Below, piece by piece: positions 36,801 through 49,025 of a stretch of 64,000 nt of DNA. The first letter of the stretch is position 1. The number at the start of each line of letters is the position of its first letter. A model generated the notes under the pieces. The model was not told the DNA's origin. It did no database searches and worked only from the letters and a program-made list of their open reading frames with translations. Source of the DNA: Tethya wilhelma (lineage: Eukaryota > Porifera > Demospongiae > Tethyida > Tethyidae); the NCBI GenBank assembly GCA_964030475.1, contig CAXIPT010000003.1, forward strand, positions 223,365 through 287,364, in the 5' to 3' direction. Made by a program: the position numbers and the translations under genes.

Positions 36801-39800
36801 TCAGTTGAAAGCATTGTAACACCCAATGCTATGCCTATGCCTGCTGATACAATACCCTCAGCTTTATCAAACAAACCTATTGCAACTGCTATCACTCATA
36901 ATAGTATCACATTGAAGTGGGCCTTACCAGAGGAAAATAGTGAAAATGTAGACTTCTACACCATCACATACCGTGAAATTAACTCAAAGAAATGGAAAAA
37001 GTGTGATACTAGTAGTCCTGAACGTACATACACTGTTAGTGGTCTTTCATCTCTAACAAAATATGTCTTCAAGGTACGTCCAGAACTAGATGATGGGGAA
37101 TCTGGTAATTCAAGTAAACTGAGCAATCCAATAGAAACAAAGGCACCAATATGTCAACCTGGCAAGCCAAGAGCCACTGCTATATCTTGTAACAGCATCA
37201 CATTAGAATGGGACAAACCCAAATATAAATGTGAGTATGTGGAATCCTATCAAATTAGACATTATTGCATTCATGATCCAAGCAGCAAGGGGTTGATTGA
37301 AGTCAACACAACAAACGTGACTATTTCCAATCTTTCTCCTCAAACTAAGTACATCTTCAAGGTACGGCCTGAACTGAAGGACAGAAGTGTTGGAGTTGAG
37401 AGTGAAGAAAGTGATCCAATTGAAACAAAAGCACAAGTTAGCCATACTCTATCCAATGCTGGTATAGGCAAGCCTGTACCTTCTGAAATCAATAATGACT
37501 CTATCACAATAGAATGGAAAAAAACTGGTGATTTGGAATCTATTGAATGTTATTCTGTCTCATATCGTTCAGTTGATGCTTCAAAGAAGCAATGGAAAAG
37601 TATTAATGATATAGATGCAGCCAAAGAGAATACCACAGTGAGAGGTCTATCCAGTGATACAAAGTACATATTCAAAGTCCGTTCCGAATGTGCCAGTGGT
37701 AATGGTCCATCAAGTGAACTCAGTGACCCCATCAAAACCAGAGCTACCTCTCCACCTGGTAAACCAACAGCCTCAGATGTGACTCACAATAGTGTAAGGT
37801 TGAAGTGGAGTAAACCTGAATGTGGTAATGAGAAGATTACACAGTACAAACTACTATATAGTATCGTGTCTACTGATAATCATACCAAATTACAAAAACC
37901 AAAAGTCTTAGAGCTATTAACAGATAGCAATGAAGAAAGTAAGTTAATTAAAGGTCTTTCTGTAAACACAGCCTATACATTTCAGATCCAGCCAATCTGT
38001 TCTGAGAATCTTGGTTGTACTAGTGCAATGAGTGAGGCTATTAAAACTAAACCAACATCTTCGCCAGGGAAACCACAAGCTAAACGTATAACCCATAATT
38101 GTGTAATATTAGAATGGACAAAACCAGAATATGGCAGTGAGAACGTCAAATGTTATACAATCGGATTAGAATGTGAGGATCTGCCGATCAAAGACTTGAA
38201 AACAGAACAAACAAGACTTAGTATCACAGTACTTCACCTGGACATGAAAAAGAAATACAGGTTTAAAGTTCGTCCAGAGTGTGGTGAAGCTGGTGTTGGC
38301 ATGGAGAGTGAGATGAGTGATGTCATTGAAACCATGGCAACCTTTCCTCCCGGTAGACCAATAGCAGATGAAGGTAAAGTAACACATAGCAGTGTTCGTC
38401 TCAAGTGGACAGAACCAGAAAAAAAATATGCTGACATCAAGGGCTATAAGGTGCAGTATAGAAAGGCTGAATCAGAATCGTGGAACACAGCTCCATCCAG
38501 TGGAGAAATAATATGTACTGAAATGATCAAAGGCCTTGATATAGACTCGGAGTATGAATTCAAGGTTGTGCCTCTTTGTGAAGGAGCTGAAGGTAGTGAG
38601 AGTGAAGTAAGTGATCGTATTAGAACTAAGTCAACTACTCCACCTGGACAACCAGTAGCCTCAGAACAAACACATAACAGTTTCAAGTTGCAGTGGACTC
38701 AACCTGAGTGTGGTAGTGAGAACATTCTGTACTATAAGGTTGTTGTTCATGAAGTTGACTCTAGGAAAGAGAATCCAGTTATAGTAGAGAAAAACTCTAT
38801 TAGTAGTGATGACAAAGTGAGCATTGGCAAACTAACTCCTGACACTGAGTACATCTTCAAGGTCCAGCCTCACTGTCCCACTGGTCCTGGAGCTGAGAGT
38901 GAATGGAGTGAACCAATCAGAACTAAAAAAGTTTACTATAAACCTGGAAAACCTAAAGCTGACCCTACTACATACGATAAGGTTAACCTGCATTGGATAA
39001 GACCTGTGAACAGGTCACAAGATGTTGAGAAATACAGTGTCCACTATTGTAGAGTTGATGATGCAGAATGGAAAAACTGTGAACTAAGTGTTGCTGCTGC
39101 TCACGAATACAATGGTCTTTTTAAGTATAATGTGAGTGGTCTTCTTCCTGGCACTTCATACACTTTCAAAGTTCAATCTCATTTATCATTATCTAGTATA
39201 CCACTAGATAAACACAGTGAACGGTGCAAAGAAATGGAAAGTGATCCTAGTGATCCCATCAAAACTAAAACAACCACGCCTCCTAGTAAACCAGTATGTA
39301 CTCCTACCTCATTCAAAAGTGTTAAACTAGAATGGAGTGCTCCTAAACATGGCAGGGAGAATATTGATTATTATGACATTGAATACCAGAAGATCTATGA
39401 GGGGACTGTGCACATGTCTGGAGATACCAGTCATATGATAATACAAGCAGGTAGAAAGACAGACTTCACTGTGACAGTGGAAGAACTCCAGGGAGGTACA
39501 CAATATACCTTCACTATAATTCCCCACTGCCCAGATGGTGAAGGTGAACCAAGTGAGAGTGTCTTAGTTCAAACAAAATCATCTTGTAGACCTGGTAAAC
39601 CACAAAATATTAACTCTACTCATAATAGTATTACACTTAAGTGCCAAAAGCCTGATAATTTTGCAGGAGAAGTTAAATACTATAAACTGTCATATAATTC
39701 ATGTGAGCTGAAAGGTCCTGACACATTAGTTCGTCCAAAACAGCTTATAAATGATGGTTTCCAAATCAAACAATTGTCTCATAACACTTATTACACATTT

Positions 39801-42800
39801 AAAGTCGTTCCAGTGTGTGACGATAGTATAGACTCTCTAGCAGAATGTAGTATCAGTGATCCTATTTCTACCAAGAAAAGCTCTCCTCCTGGCAAACCTA
39901 TAAAAGTCAGTGCAACTCATGACAGTGTCACTTTGAAATGGGAGAAACCAGAAGTAGGAAGTGAGACAATAGAATACTATGAAGTAATGTACAAAAAACA
40001 AACACTCCTCTCACAAATGGGAATTAGTTCAACATGGAGAACAATGCCCAAAGATAATCACAATGTCCACAGGACGGCAACAGTAAAGGGTCTCTCTGTT
40101 GGCACAAAGTACATCTTTAAAGTGTGTGGAGCAAGTAGCAGTGATGACCAAAAAGTTGACTCTAATATCAAATGGATGCAGAGTGAGCCCAGTGATTCTA
40201 TTGAGACCAACACAACCTCTTCTCCCGGTAGACCATGTGCCACTGCATCAACTCACAATAGTATCACACTGAAATGGAAAACACCGGACATTGGTTCCAC
40301 CGATAAATACTCCATCATTATTATACAAAATGAAAAAGAAGATATTAAAATTACAATGGATCCAACTAAAATCCAAAAACATGGATCATCAGCAAGTTGC
40401 ACTGTGGATGGACTTCATCATGGGACTAAATATCTCTTCAAAGTGTGGTCATGTGTGAATAAAGGAAGTGGTTCATCCAGTGAAATTAGTGAACCTATTA
40501 TGACCAAAACAACCTCTCCACCAACAAACATTAAAGCCAGAGAAGTTACTTATAACAGTATACATTTTCAATGGGAGCGCCCTGAATATGGTCATGACAG
40601 AATTGATTATTATCAACTGTTATATACCAAACTTGAAGGAGACCGTAAGACTGTGTGGCAAACAGTGAAAGTGAAAGGTGGAAAAACTGACTACTGTGTG
40701 CAGAACTTAGAGGTGAAAACACAGTATGCAATTAAAGTTGTTCCCATATGTAGAGATCAATTGCAAGGTGCAGAAAGTGAATATAGTAGCGGCTTCACAA
40801 CTAAGGCAACCTCTGCACCTGGTAAACCAGTAGCCACAAAAGTGACCCACAACAGTATTCATTTGGAGTGGACTAAACCAACTAGTGGTACTCCTAGTAA
40901 TTATTTTATTACTAAGTACCTCTGCTGCAGCACACATAGAAATCCGTCACATATTCATAGCGGCAAAACATTATGGGATTATCGATACAACACTATTCAA
41001 GAAAACATTGAAATAAATGACCTTGAACCAGAATCGAATTATCAGTTTGTTGTTCTTCCTGTACATAATAATTATAAGGGCACTGAAAGTGAGATTAGTG
41101 AACCAATTGCTACACACCCTGTATGCAGACCAGGAACGCCAACAGCAACTAAAAAAACTCATGAAAGCATCAATTTACAGTGGAGCAAGCCAAAACATGG
41201 TGATGGTGACATTATCTTTTACACAGTTCATTATAAAAGTTCATCTGACTCTAGCGGGAAGCAAACAAGGACACAGGGTGACAAATGTGAAAAAAACATT
41301 GAAAATTTGACTGAAAGTACCCAGTACACATTTAAAGTACTTGCAGAGCTTAAAAATGATAAACTTTGTGCTGAATATAGTAAAGTTGCTAATGTCATGA
41401 CAGATAAAGCTCCTCTTGCAGTTCGCATGTACAAAGCTACTAAATCAAAGAAGCCACCCATTAGTGTTGGACCTCCAGCAATTTATGAAATACCAGATGT
41501 AACTAATTCATTCAAAACAAATGAAGAGAACAAAATTGGCAGGTATTATTTTGGAAACCCAAAACAAGCTAGTGGTAAAAAGGAGAAGGTATTGATGCTT
41601 GTTGGAGCAACAGGAGCAGGCAAGACTACACTGATTGAATGTATGGTTAACTATATACTGGGAGTGAAATGGGAGTATGACTTCAGATTTCAGTTGATCC
41701 AACAAGAAGCTAGATCTCAAGCTGAAAGTCAAACAAGATTTATCACTGCCTATACATTTTACCCAGTTCCAGAATCTACTTTGACTTACGCTCTAACTAT
41801 TGTTGACACACCTGGCTATGGAGATAGCAGGGGAATCAAACATGATGTAGCATTGACAGAACATATCAAACAGTTTTTCTCAGCACCAGCACCTCAAGGT
41901 ATTGATCATATTGATGGTGTTGGATTTGTAATAAAGGCTGGTTCAGCAAGACTAACTGCAACGCAAGAGTACATTTTTGACTCAATACTGGGAATATTTG
42001 GAGGAGACATGAAAGATAATATTTTCTTGATGATAACATTCTGTGATGCTCAAAAACCAAAAGTGTTAGAAGCGATCAGGGTAGCCAATATCCCCAATGT
42101 TGGTCACTTTAAGTTCAACAACTCTGCATTGTATGCAGACAACAGTGATACTGATGATATCATTACCAAAAATTTCTGGAAAATGGGATTTGACACACTT
42201 AGAAGCTTTTTTATTGACTTTGAAACAATGGACTCCAGAAGCTTACAACTAACAAAGGTTGTTTTAGAAGAACGAGAACAATTAGAAGTTCTTGTAGAAG
42301 GGCTACAAAGACAAATCACATCTAGTTTAAATCTTATTAGAGAACTTCGACAAGACGAAGATGCAATAACAACCCACCAAATAAGTGTAGATAGTAATGA
42401 ACCTTTTACATATGAAGTTGAAGTGATGAGAGGTTTTGAAGAGCCACTACCAGATGAGAAAAAGAAAATCACTATCTGTTTAAACTGCAATTACACCTGC
42501 CACTATCCATGCACAATAAAAAATGATGGAAAGAAGTACAACTGTGCTGCCATGAAAGGACACTACTTCCGACGAAACAAGGACTCCTGCTGTGTAGTGT
42601 GTCCAGGAAAATGTCACTGGTCAAACATGTTAACAAAGACTTCAAATACGAGCAACGGCCAGTGAAGGAGAAAAGGACACTTGAGGATCTCATCAATAAA
42701 TACTGTGCTACTACACCTTCCGGAGAGCAGAATTCTTCAGCAGAACTTCTTAGTGGGGTAGCAAAGAGACTGAAAGAGACCTATGATGAAGTACTAGAGC

Positions 42801-43045
42801 TCATTAAACAGACACAAGAATCCATCAATAAATTAGACCAAATTGCCCTTAAAAAATCTGACCCGACTCGTGAAAGTTCTTCTCAAGTGGCCTACATAGA
42901 ACTTTTGATTGAGGGTGAAAAGAAAGGTGGGAAGCCTGGATGTGAAGAGCGTATAGAAGCACTAAAGCTACTTCGGGAAAAGGCTCAAGTTACCGTTGAA
43001 GTATCCAAGAGTAATAGAAAACAAACAAGTGATGATAAGAAATAA
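33806..43045 (+). CDS. Gene C: CARD-helical-SNTX/MACPF-FN3(16)-GTPase giant protein, frameshift near the end
   Basis: Exon 1 is 33806-34187 and exon 2 is 34258 onward; the joined frame encodes about 2929 residues to a TGA at 42663-42665. Domains: CARD-like fold (15-115); helical domain with MSFLNPELLGHIIEYLG (140-360); stonustoxin-like MACPF module (368-600: GMLYDCRNDKL, AEYWNDRC, ATHVVTGILYGF, PIKVWLYPL); FAT-like helices (605-728); thioredoxin-like fold (728-822); 16 FN3 domains (850-2515); GTPase (2535-2818) with GATGAGKTT, DTPGYGDSRG and TFCDAQKPKV in the G4 position; Cys/His motifs NCNYTCHYPC and CPGKCHW. After CHW the frame shifts by one base against gene B (an A-run one base shorter near 42622), and the normal tail continues at about 42625-43045 in another frame. 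The last exon of about 8.4 kb is unusual for a gene of this size. Confidence 0.85.
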
Positions 43046-43157
43046 TAATAAGACAACATGCACACAACTTGCCTAAACTAATTACTAATAATAAAGGCCA
43101 CATAGTTAGTAACAATTTTGTGATTTTATAGTTGTTGGTAGTTACAGTAATAATTAC

Positions 43158-43158
<1 letters not shown>

Positions 43159-43194
<36 letters not shown>

Positions 43195-43195
43195 N
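43159..43195. other. Poly-C tract of 35-36 bases ending in an assembly gap
   Basis: An uninterrupted C-run directly precedes the N at 43195. Such runs commonly stop sequencing reads, so the junction to the next contig is not secure. Confidence 0.8.
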
Positions 43196-43196
43196 A

Positions 43197-43565
43197 ACAA
43201 GTAGTAAAAATTTTATAAAAATGAGAAGTGTAGGAATGGGCAGTGCTGTAAAAAGCAAGGAAACAAGACAAGTCTCAGAATTTCGGCACATGACTACTTC
43301 ATTTTTTGTGCCCAACTCTCAAACGTTACTGTGTATCTACATTCTACAATGTCATGCTTGTCCTTTCATCCAAATTAGTCAAGTGATTGCTTGCATTAAC
43401 TTATGTCCATTAAGCCAAATGGCCGACATTTCACGTAATATATGCTTGAGTCATGAAAATGAAGTAGTCATGTGCCGAAATTCTGAGACTTGTCTTGTTT
43501 CCTTGCTTTTTACAGCACTGCCCATTCCTACACTTCTCATTTTTATAAAATTTTTACTACTTGTT
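43197..43565. repeat. Complete hairpin MITE, reference copy
   Basis: Left arm 43197-43316 (AAGTAGTAAAAATTTT, GTAGGAATGGGCAGTGC, TCGGCACATGACTACTTC) and right arm about 43450-43565 are near-perfect inverted repeats of about 115 bases around a 130-base spacer. Other copies or arms: 12770, 13386, 15058-15570, 18375. No coding capacity; its transposase is unknown. Confidence 0.85.
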
Positions 43566-44095
43566 CATTCACTTTTTTAAACACCAAGGTGCTCAATTGC
43601 ATGGAGATAATCACACAACAGAGACTAATCAGTCTCTACAAAAAGCAGAAGTGTACATTTGATGCGCATGCGCATTATAGGCATGAAAAACACGTGGTCT
43701 ATTGACGACCTTTATACCTATATAAAAATGGCTAAATAAAAAGTACAGTATTTTATATCAAGAGTTTCAAAGCTGCCTAGATTTTGTTTGCTGCCTTTTC
43801 GCCAGCAAACGAGTAGAAAAGGACGTACTACAGATGAATTGAAGTCTTACTATAATGATGGTCAAAGTTGTCTCAATGTCTTTTGTTTGTCTGGAAATCG
43901 CGCGTTCAAGTAAGTCAGTTAGGAAGGAAGATGAACAAAATTGCACTGTTGTGGCTTCCCGCCAGCCCTCTCTCCAGAGTGCTCTGGAAACTTTCTGGCA
44001 GTTTCTTTGTTAATACAGTAAGTAAACTGTCTGTGGGAGGCTATTGAATGCATTTGAAGGCTTAGCTTTCTTTCCCTGAAAGTTTATAAGCATGA

Positions 44096-44545
44096 ACATT
44101 TTGTATTGTGTCTATGGGACAGTCGGCCCATTCCTACTATACGTACTACCATGGATAATATAGTACTCTGGGCGTGGATAGGAAACGCGCAATACTCACG
44201 TGTAATAATCCGCGTTAAGACCTTGCCAACCGCTGATGATATGCAGCTGTCGTCTTCATGGTTGTGGTTTGTTTACTTGTTGTGGAAAGTGCAAGGAATT
44301 CGATAGCTTAGTAGCTCTCCAGTGGTGCTACCTGCGTGCGTGTCTAAATAAACTTTCCCGACAGCAACTCGTCCGTCGTATTTCTCCAGCTTGGAAGGCG
44401 TTTGGAGCCACTTTCTTGAGGTGCCTTGCACAGTAAATCTAGCCTTTCCTTACCTGTGCCGGATATTCTCTCCAGGTAAGAAACTTTAGTAATGTTTCAG
44501 ACTTGCATATTGCAGATCTATGAAGGGTGTATTGCTATTCATGAA
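44096..44545 (+). repeat. Left terminal inverted repeat with leader exon
   Basis: Reverse complement of 49026-49506. It contains the donor site at 44476-44477 whose intron would end at the AG at 44669-44670, nine bases before the transposase ATG. The transposase promoter therefore lies in the TIR. Confidence 0.75.
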
Positions 44546-44678
44546 CTCAGTCTGAGTCAGATGCATAATCTATGAACAATGCTTGTTTCAAAAAATCTTA
44601 TTTATTTACAGATATATACATTAGCCATTATTATTTTACTTAATGTATACTGTATGTGTACTAATTGTAGCTATCACT

Positions 44679-47512
44679 ATGAACAAGGAGAACAGACCTA
44701 CACGTAGAAAGAGTTATAGGAAAGCATTTAGTAGGAGGAAGAATGATATTCGGAAGCGACATGCTCTCTATCGTCAACTCAAGTCATCAAGTGATACAAA
44801 ACAACCAAATGAATCGTTGCTCTCTAGACATCATCCCAATCTCTCGTTTGAGATTCTTAAGGAACAGCTCCAAGAAAAACCTTTACCTTCTCCATGGACG
44901 GCTGTTGTAGACGACTCAATCCAGCTGTGTCTAATGAGAACACCAACAATGGCACAACCAAAAGTAGAGAGATCCATCACTGTCACTTCAGACATGACTT
45001 GGATCCTTCATGTTCGTGGAAAGCAGATCAAATCTCCACATCTCCTACTTGAAGAGCTCCCTTCTCATATTATTGACAGCACATCCCTTGAAGAGATTGT
45101 ACATAGAGTACAAAGTGCTCCACTATGTCCTGGAAACAGGGATTTTATTAGTTTGCTGGAGAAACGTGGTGGTGTTCTGAAAGATGTAAGAGGAGGAACG
45201 GTGGCTTTTATTGACAAAGATGGCGAGATCAAAGATGTTGATGGTGAAATATATTGTGCAACTGTTAGAAGAACTGATTGTGAACTTCTTTATGGTTCAC
45301 CAGAAATGAGTGCTCCCCAACGATGTGAGAAGTGTCGTTTGTACCGAAATCAGCTTCGAGTTATTCGTCATCGGGAAGAACAGAAAAGAAGCAAGAGCTG
45401 TACCCGTCATGACAGCCATTGCAACTATCGGTATCTCTCTCCTGCTGAAACAGTAGAACGAATGAAATCATTGCAGAAGGAAAAGATTTCCCTAAAGGAG
45501 CTCAACAAGAAGAAGGCACAGAAAATGATCAATGATGATGGCATTCATTTGTTGGAAGAAGATGCTGCTGATATTGAGAAGTTGATGATGGACAATAATC
45601 ACCATGTCCAGAGCAACTATTCCGATGAATCATTCCAACGTATTCTCTGGGAACAACAGATGAAGTACAATTCTCTGAAAGACAAACGGCAGATGCGATG
45701 GCATCCTGTAGTTGTGCGGTTTGCCCTCAGCTTACGCTATGCATCATCCGCAGCATACTCTACTGTTGTTAACAGTGGTCTCTTATCTCTTCCTTCCGAA
45801 CGAACATTACGTGATTACACCCACTGGAGCTCGGTTACAAATGGGGTACATTTTCCTTTTATTCAGAAGGCCAAGGAGGTGATGAAGAAGAAGAATTTTT
45901 CTAGCTCGGACCAGCAGTTTACTCTGATCATGGATGAAATGAAGGTGAAGAAGGGACTCGTATTCCGAAAGAACACCAGCGAGTTAGTCGGTTTCTGTGA
46001 TCTAGGTAGAGTCAATAATGATCTCGAAGCACTTCTATCTTCAGACAAAGAAACTGAACATCTCACCCCACAGCTAGCCGAACATATGCTAACATTCATG
46101 ATTCGCTCAATCTTCAAGCCATCATATTCATTCATGATAGCATCCTATCCAAGTACATCATTGTCAGGAGAACAATTGTATGCTCCAGTCTGGGAGGTTA
46201 TTGAAGCCTTAGAATTTAATGGAATGCCCATTCTCTCTGTTACTTGTGATGGTGCTAAGCCCAACAGACGCTTTTTCCGGATCTGCAGTGGAAAGTCCAC
46301 AAAGTACAAAACACGAAACCCATATGCAGATAGAGACCTGTACTTTTTTTGTGATCCTCCTCATCTGCTTAAAACAGCTAGAAACTCTCTAAGTAATTCA
46401 GGAGCCCATTCTAACAGCCGGAATCTTGTGGTAAGTTTTGATATTCATTTGAAATGAAAGAACATGAACTTAAACCTTGTCTTAGAAAAATGGAATATCA
46501 TTGTCGTGGAAACACATCGAGTCACTATTTCTACAAGAGACAAAGACAGACACACCTGGTGTTCGGCTCTGCCCAAAGTTAACAAAAGACCATATTTGGC
46601 TAAATTCTTATTCTAGAATGAAAGTCAAGCTAGCAACACAGGTATACATTATTGTGTTCATTTTTTATAGAGATGTAATGCATCCATGGCTTTTTAGGTC
46701 TTAAGTGATACAGTTGGTGCAGCACTCACTTTCCTCAACAAAGATGAAACTAAGGAGACGAGACATTTTGTTTCAATGATGGATAGGTTTTTCGATTGCT
46801 TGAATGTCAAAAGTGCAATTGAAGGAACACTGAAACGAAAGGACACAAGACTCCCTTACCGTTCAGCCAAAGACTGGAGATTCAAAGTAAGCCATTGTTA
46901 AGACAAAATTGGGACTTGGGTTTTCAATGGTTATAATATGGATCTAACACCCATGCACATCCCATCAAAAAAATGTATTGTTTTTACTCAGTGGCTCAAG
47001 ACAGACTTCCTTGGGTATTTTGACGAGTGGGAAAGGGAAGTGTTAAAACTTCCACTCTCTCCAACCGAGATGGCTAAAGTAATGATAAGCCGAGAAATTA
47101 GAGAAGGACTACAAATTACTGGTGAGTGTATGATAATCATGCACACTAGCTATATAGCTGAGAGCTACACAAAGCTGTTTTAAAAATTAATTTTCCTTTA
47201 TTCTTAATTTAAAAATTAGTCAACTCGTTCTGTGAATTGGGTCCACAACTGATTAAAGACAATGGGCTCTACCTGCTGAGTGAGGTCTTCTCCCAGGATC
47301 CTGTGGAGAGGTACTTTAGTAAACAACGTCACCGGGGAGGTGGAAATGAAAACCCCACAGTTAATCAGTTTAGAACAAATTCTTCAATACTAGTCCAACG
47401 TCAGGCACTTAGCCATGATTTAAGGACTATGAACGTTCAAGCTGCAACAAACCCTGAAGCTAGGGATCTATTACTTGAACCTCTACCAAAACGTCCTCGG
47501 TTAAATAAGTAA
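44679..47512 (+). CDS. P-element/THAP9-like DDE transposase, 839 residues
   Basis: Exons 44679-46430, 46486-46641, 46698-46886, 46992-47121 and 47220-47512 join in frame with GT-AG introns. The chosen start MNKENRP lies just after a 5' UTR acceptor. The N terminus is very basic; a CEKCRLYRNQ segment sits about 230 residues in; no clear THAP zinc finger is seen. Catalytic-core signatures of the P-element/THAP9 group are present: MDEMKVKKGL (first Asp near residue 419), GFCDLGRVNND, VTCDGAKPNRRF (second Asp near 524), FFCDPPHLLKTARN, SWKHIESLF, and late FSQDPVERYFSKQR with the probable catalytic Glu followed by GGGNENPTVNQF. It would cut and paste the element in the nucleus. No stop or frameshift is visible, so it may be active. 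Confidence 0.8.
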
Positions 47513-47611
47513 CACAATGGCCCCTTATTATTTGTCATATTGTTGTAAGTTGACTTGTACATAATTATTATATCACATTGCAATAATACTTTGTTATGAT
47601 TGTCACTCGAT

Positions 47612-48972
47612 CTATGTACATTCCTTTTCTGTTCCTTTGGCTTTTAGACCCCTTCTTGTACCATGTTGTTTGCTGCTTCCAAATAGAATATTACAGCCTG
47701 TCGTAAATGAATAGCATCGTACTGTACACCAAAGTTTAACAATAATTTCCAAAAGTTCTAAACTGTAAAATTCGTAACGAGGTGGTATTTCGAATGATAT
47801 TGCTTCCCAATGTTGAATAACGTATGGATCATCAAGTACTTCTTTAACTAATTTATCGTGTATGTCTCCTTGCTGTAATATTTCCAAATTCTTTATATTT
47901 AAATGTTTTCTTGTTACTATTTCTATTCTTTCAACAAGCTTGTAAGCTTTGTGTTTAACGTGAAAGAGACCTCCTCGATCTATCAACTCTGACCACTTGC
48001 AGGTATAATCTTCCACACTATCAAAGCTCTCAGTCTCAGGTTGATTATCAGCTCTCATTTCTTGAAGCACTCTGACAAAGTACTTTCGCTTCTGTTGAAC
48101 ATAAGAGTTCGGAGAACGTTTCTTGAATTTTTTTAGTAATTTTGCAGGAATGTAACCTGTCATATATCTAACCACATTTTTTTCTCTTTCTGATAGCTCA
48201 TGATCAGTCACACTCGATTGAGGCCTCTCTTGCGACAGCATTTCATCTCTCTTGAGTGATATTTCTGCTTTCAGCATTCGGTCGAGTAATAATTGAAGGC
48301 ACATGTTCGATCTTACTTGCAGAGATGGAGACAGAGAGATTGCTTGCAAGTAGTCGTTCCATTGTTGGACCAGTTTTGTGTCAGTACGGACTTGGTGGAA
48401 CTTGGACCATATATGTCCAGCCTTCACTGATGTTAACTTGCCCTTTTCACCAGCTTGTAAACATGAGTCTAGGATGGAGTGGAGAGTTGCGAGGATGTTA
48501 ACTGTTTGTACAGTATGAATATGCCGTTCCATATGTTCTAAGATCTGTAGAACTTCTGGTCCATGGGTCGATTCCTTTAGAAGTGTCTCACTCTTGATTT
48601 TTGTCAACGTCACCGAGAATAATGCATCTTGAGATGAACATGATGTTGTTGACCTTGCACAACTCTCTTGTGGCTCATTTTGTATCTAAGAAATAATAAT
48701 AGTGCATTCGAGTACCTGTTAACCAACCTATATATGATATAAGTTGTACTTACCAAACAGGTAACATGAGGAATCAAAACTCGTTCACTCATTTGCTCTC
48801 CATCTTCGTATAGTTCAACTTCTTCTTCTATCAAGCTAGCATCACTTAAATAAGGATCACAATCACCTATTGAACTCTGAGGAGACACAACTGGTGAGCA
48901 ACTAACAGTTGCAGGAAAAGATATAGATGCACATGCACCAGGCATCTGAAGATCTTCACTCTGAGTTTCCAT
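47612..48972 (-). CDS. Second gene of the transposon, unknown function, 430 residues
   Basis: Two exons: 48754-48972 (ATG at 48972, METQSEDLQMPG) and 47612-48685, joined in phase by a GT-AG intron. The N-terminal 70 residues are acidic and low in structure. The second exon is helical and charged, with REKNVVRYMTGYIPAKLL, a segment reminiscent of conserved parts of other transposon proteins, followed by a basic KKFKKRSPN stretch. No catalytic triad is recognised. It is transcribed from the right TIR toward the transposase gene, sharing that TIR's leader exon. It could be an accessory DNA-binding or regulatory factor, or a captured host gene; no name is justified. Confidence 0.65.
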
Positions 48973-49025
48973 GCTGAAATGAAGCACAAAAAACCCTATT
49001 AGTATTTACCGAAGATTTCTTCAGT

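Noticed and set aside
44106..44436. Small frames inside the left TIR, with twins in the right TIR (49134-49334)
   Set aside because: They overlap the leader exon of the TIRs and appear only because the TIRs are duplicated; no protein features.
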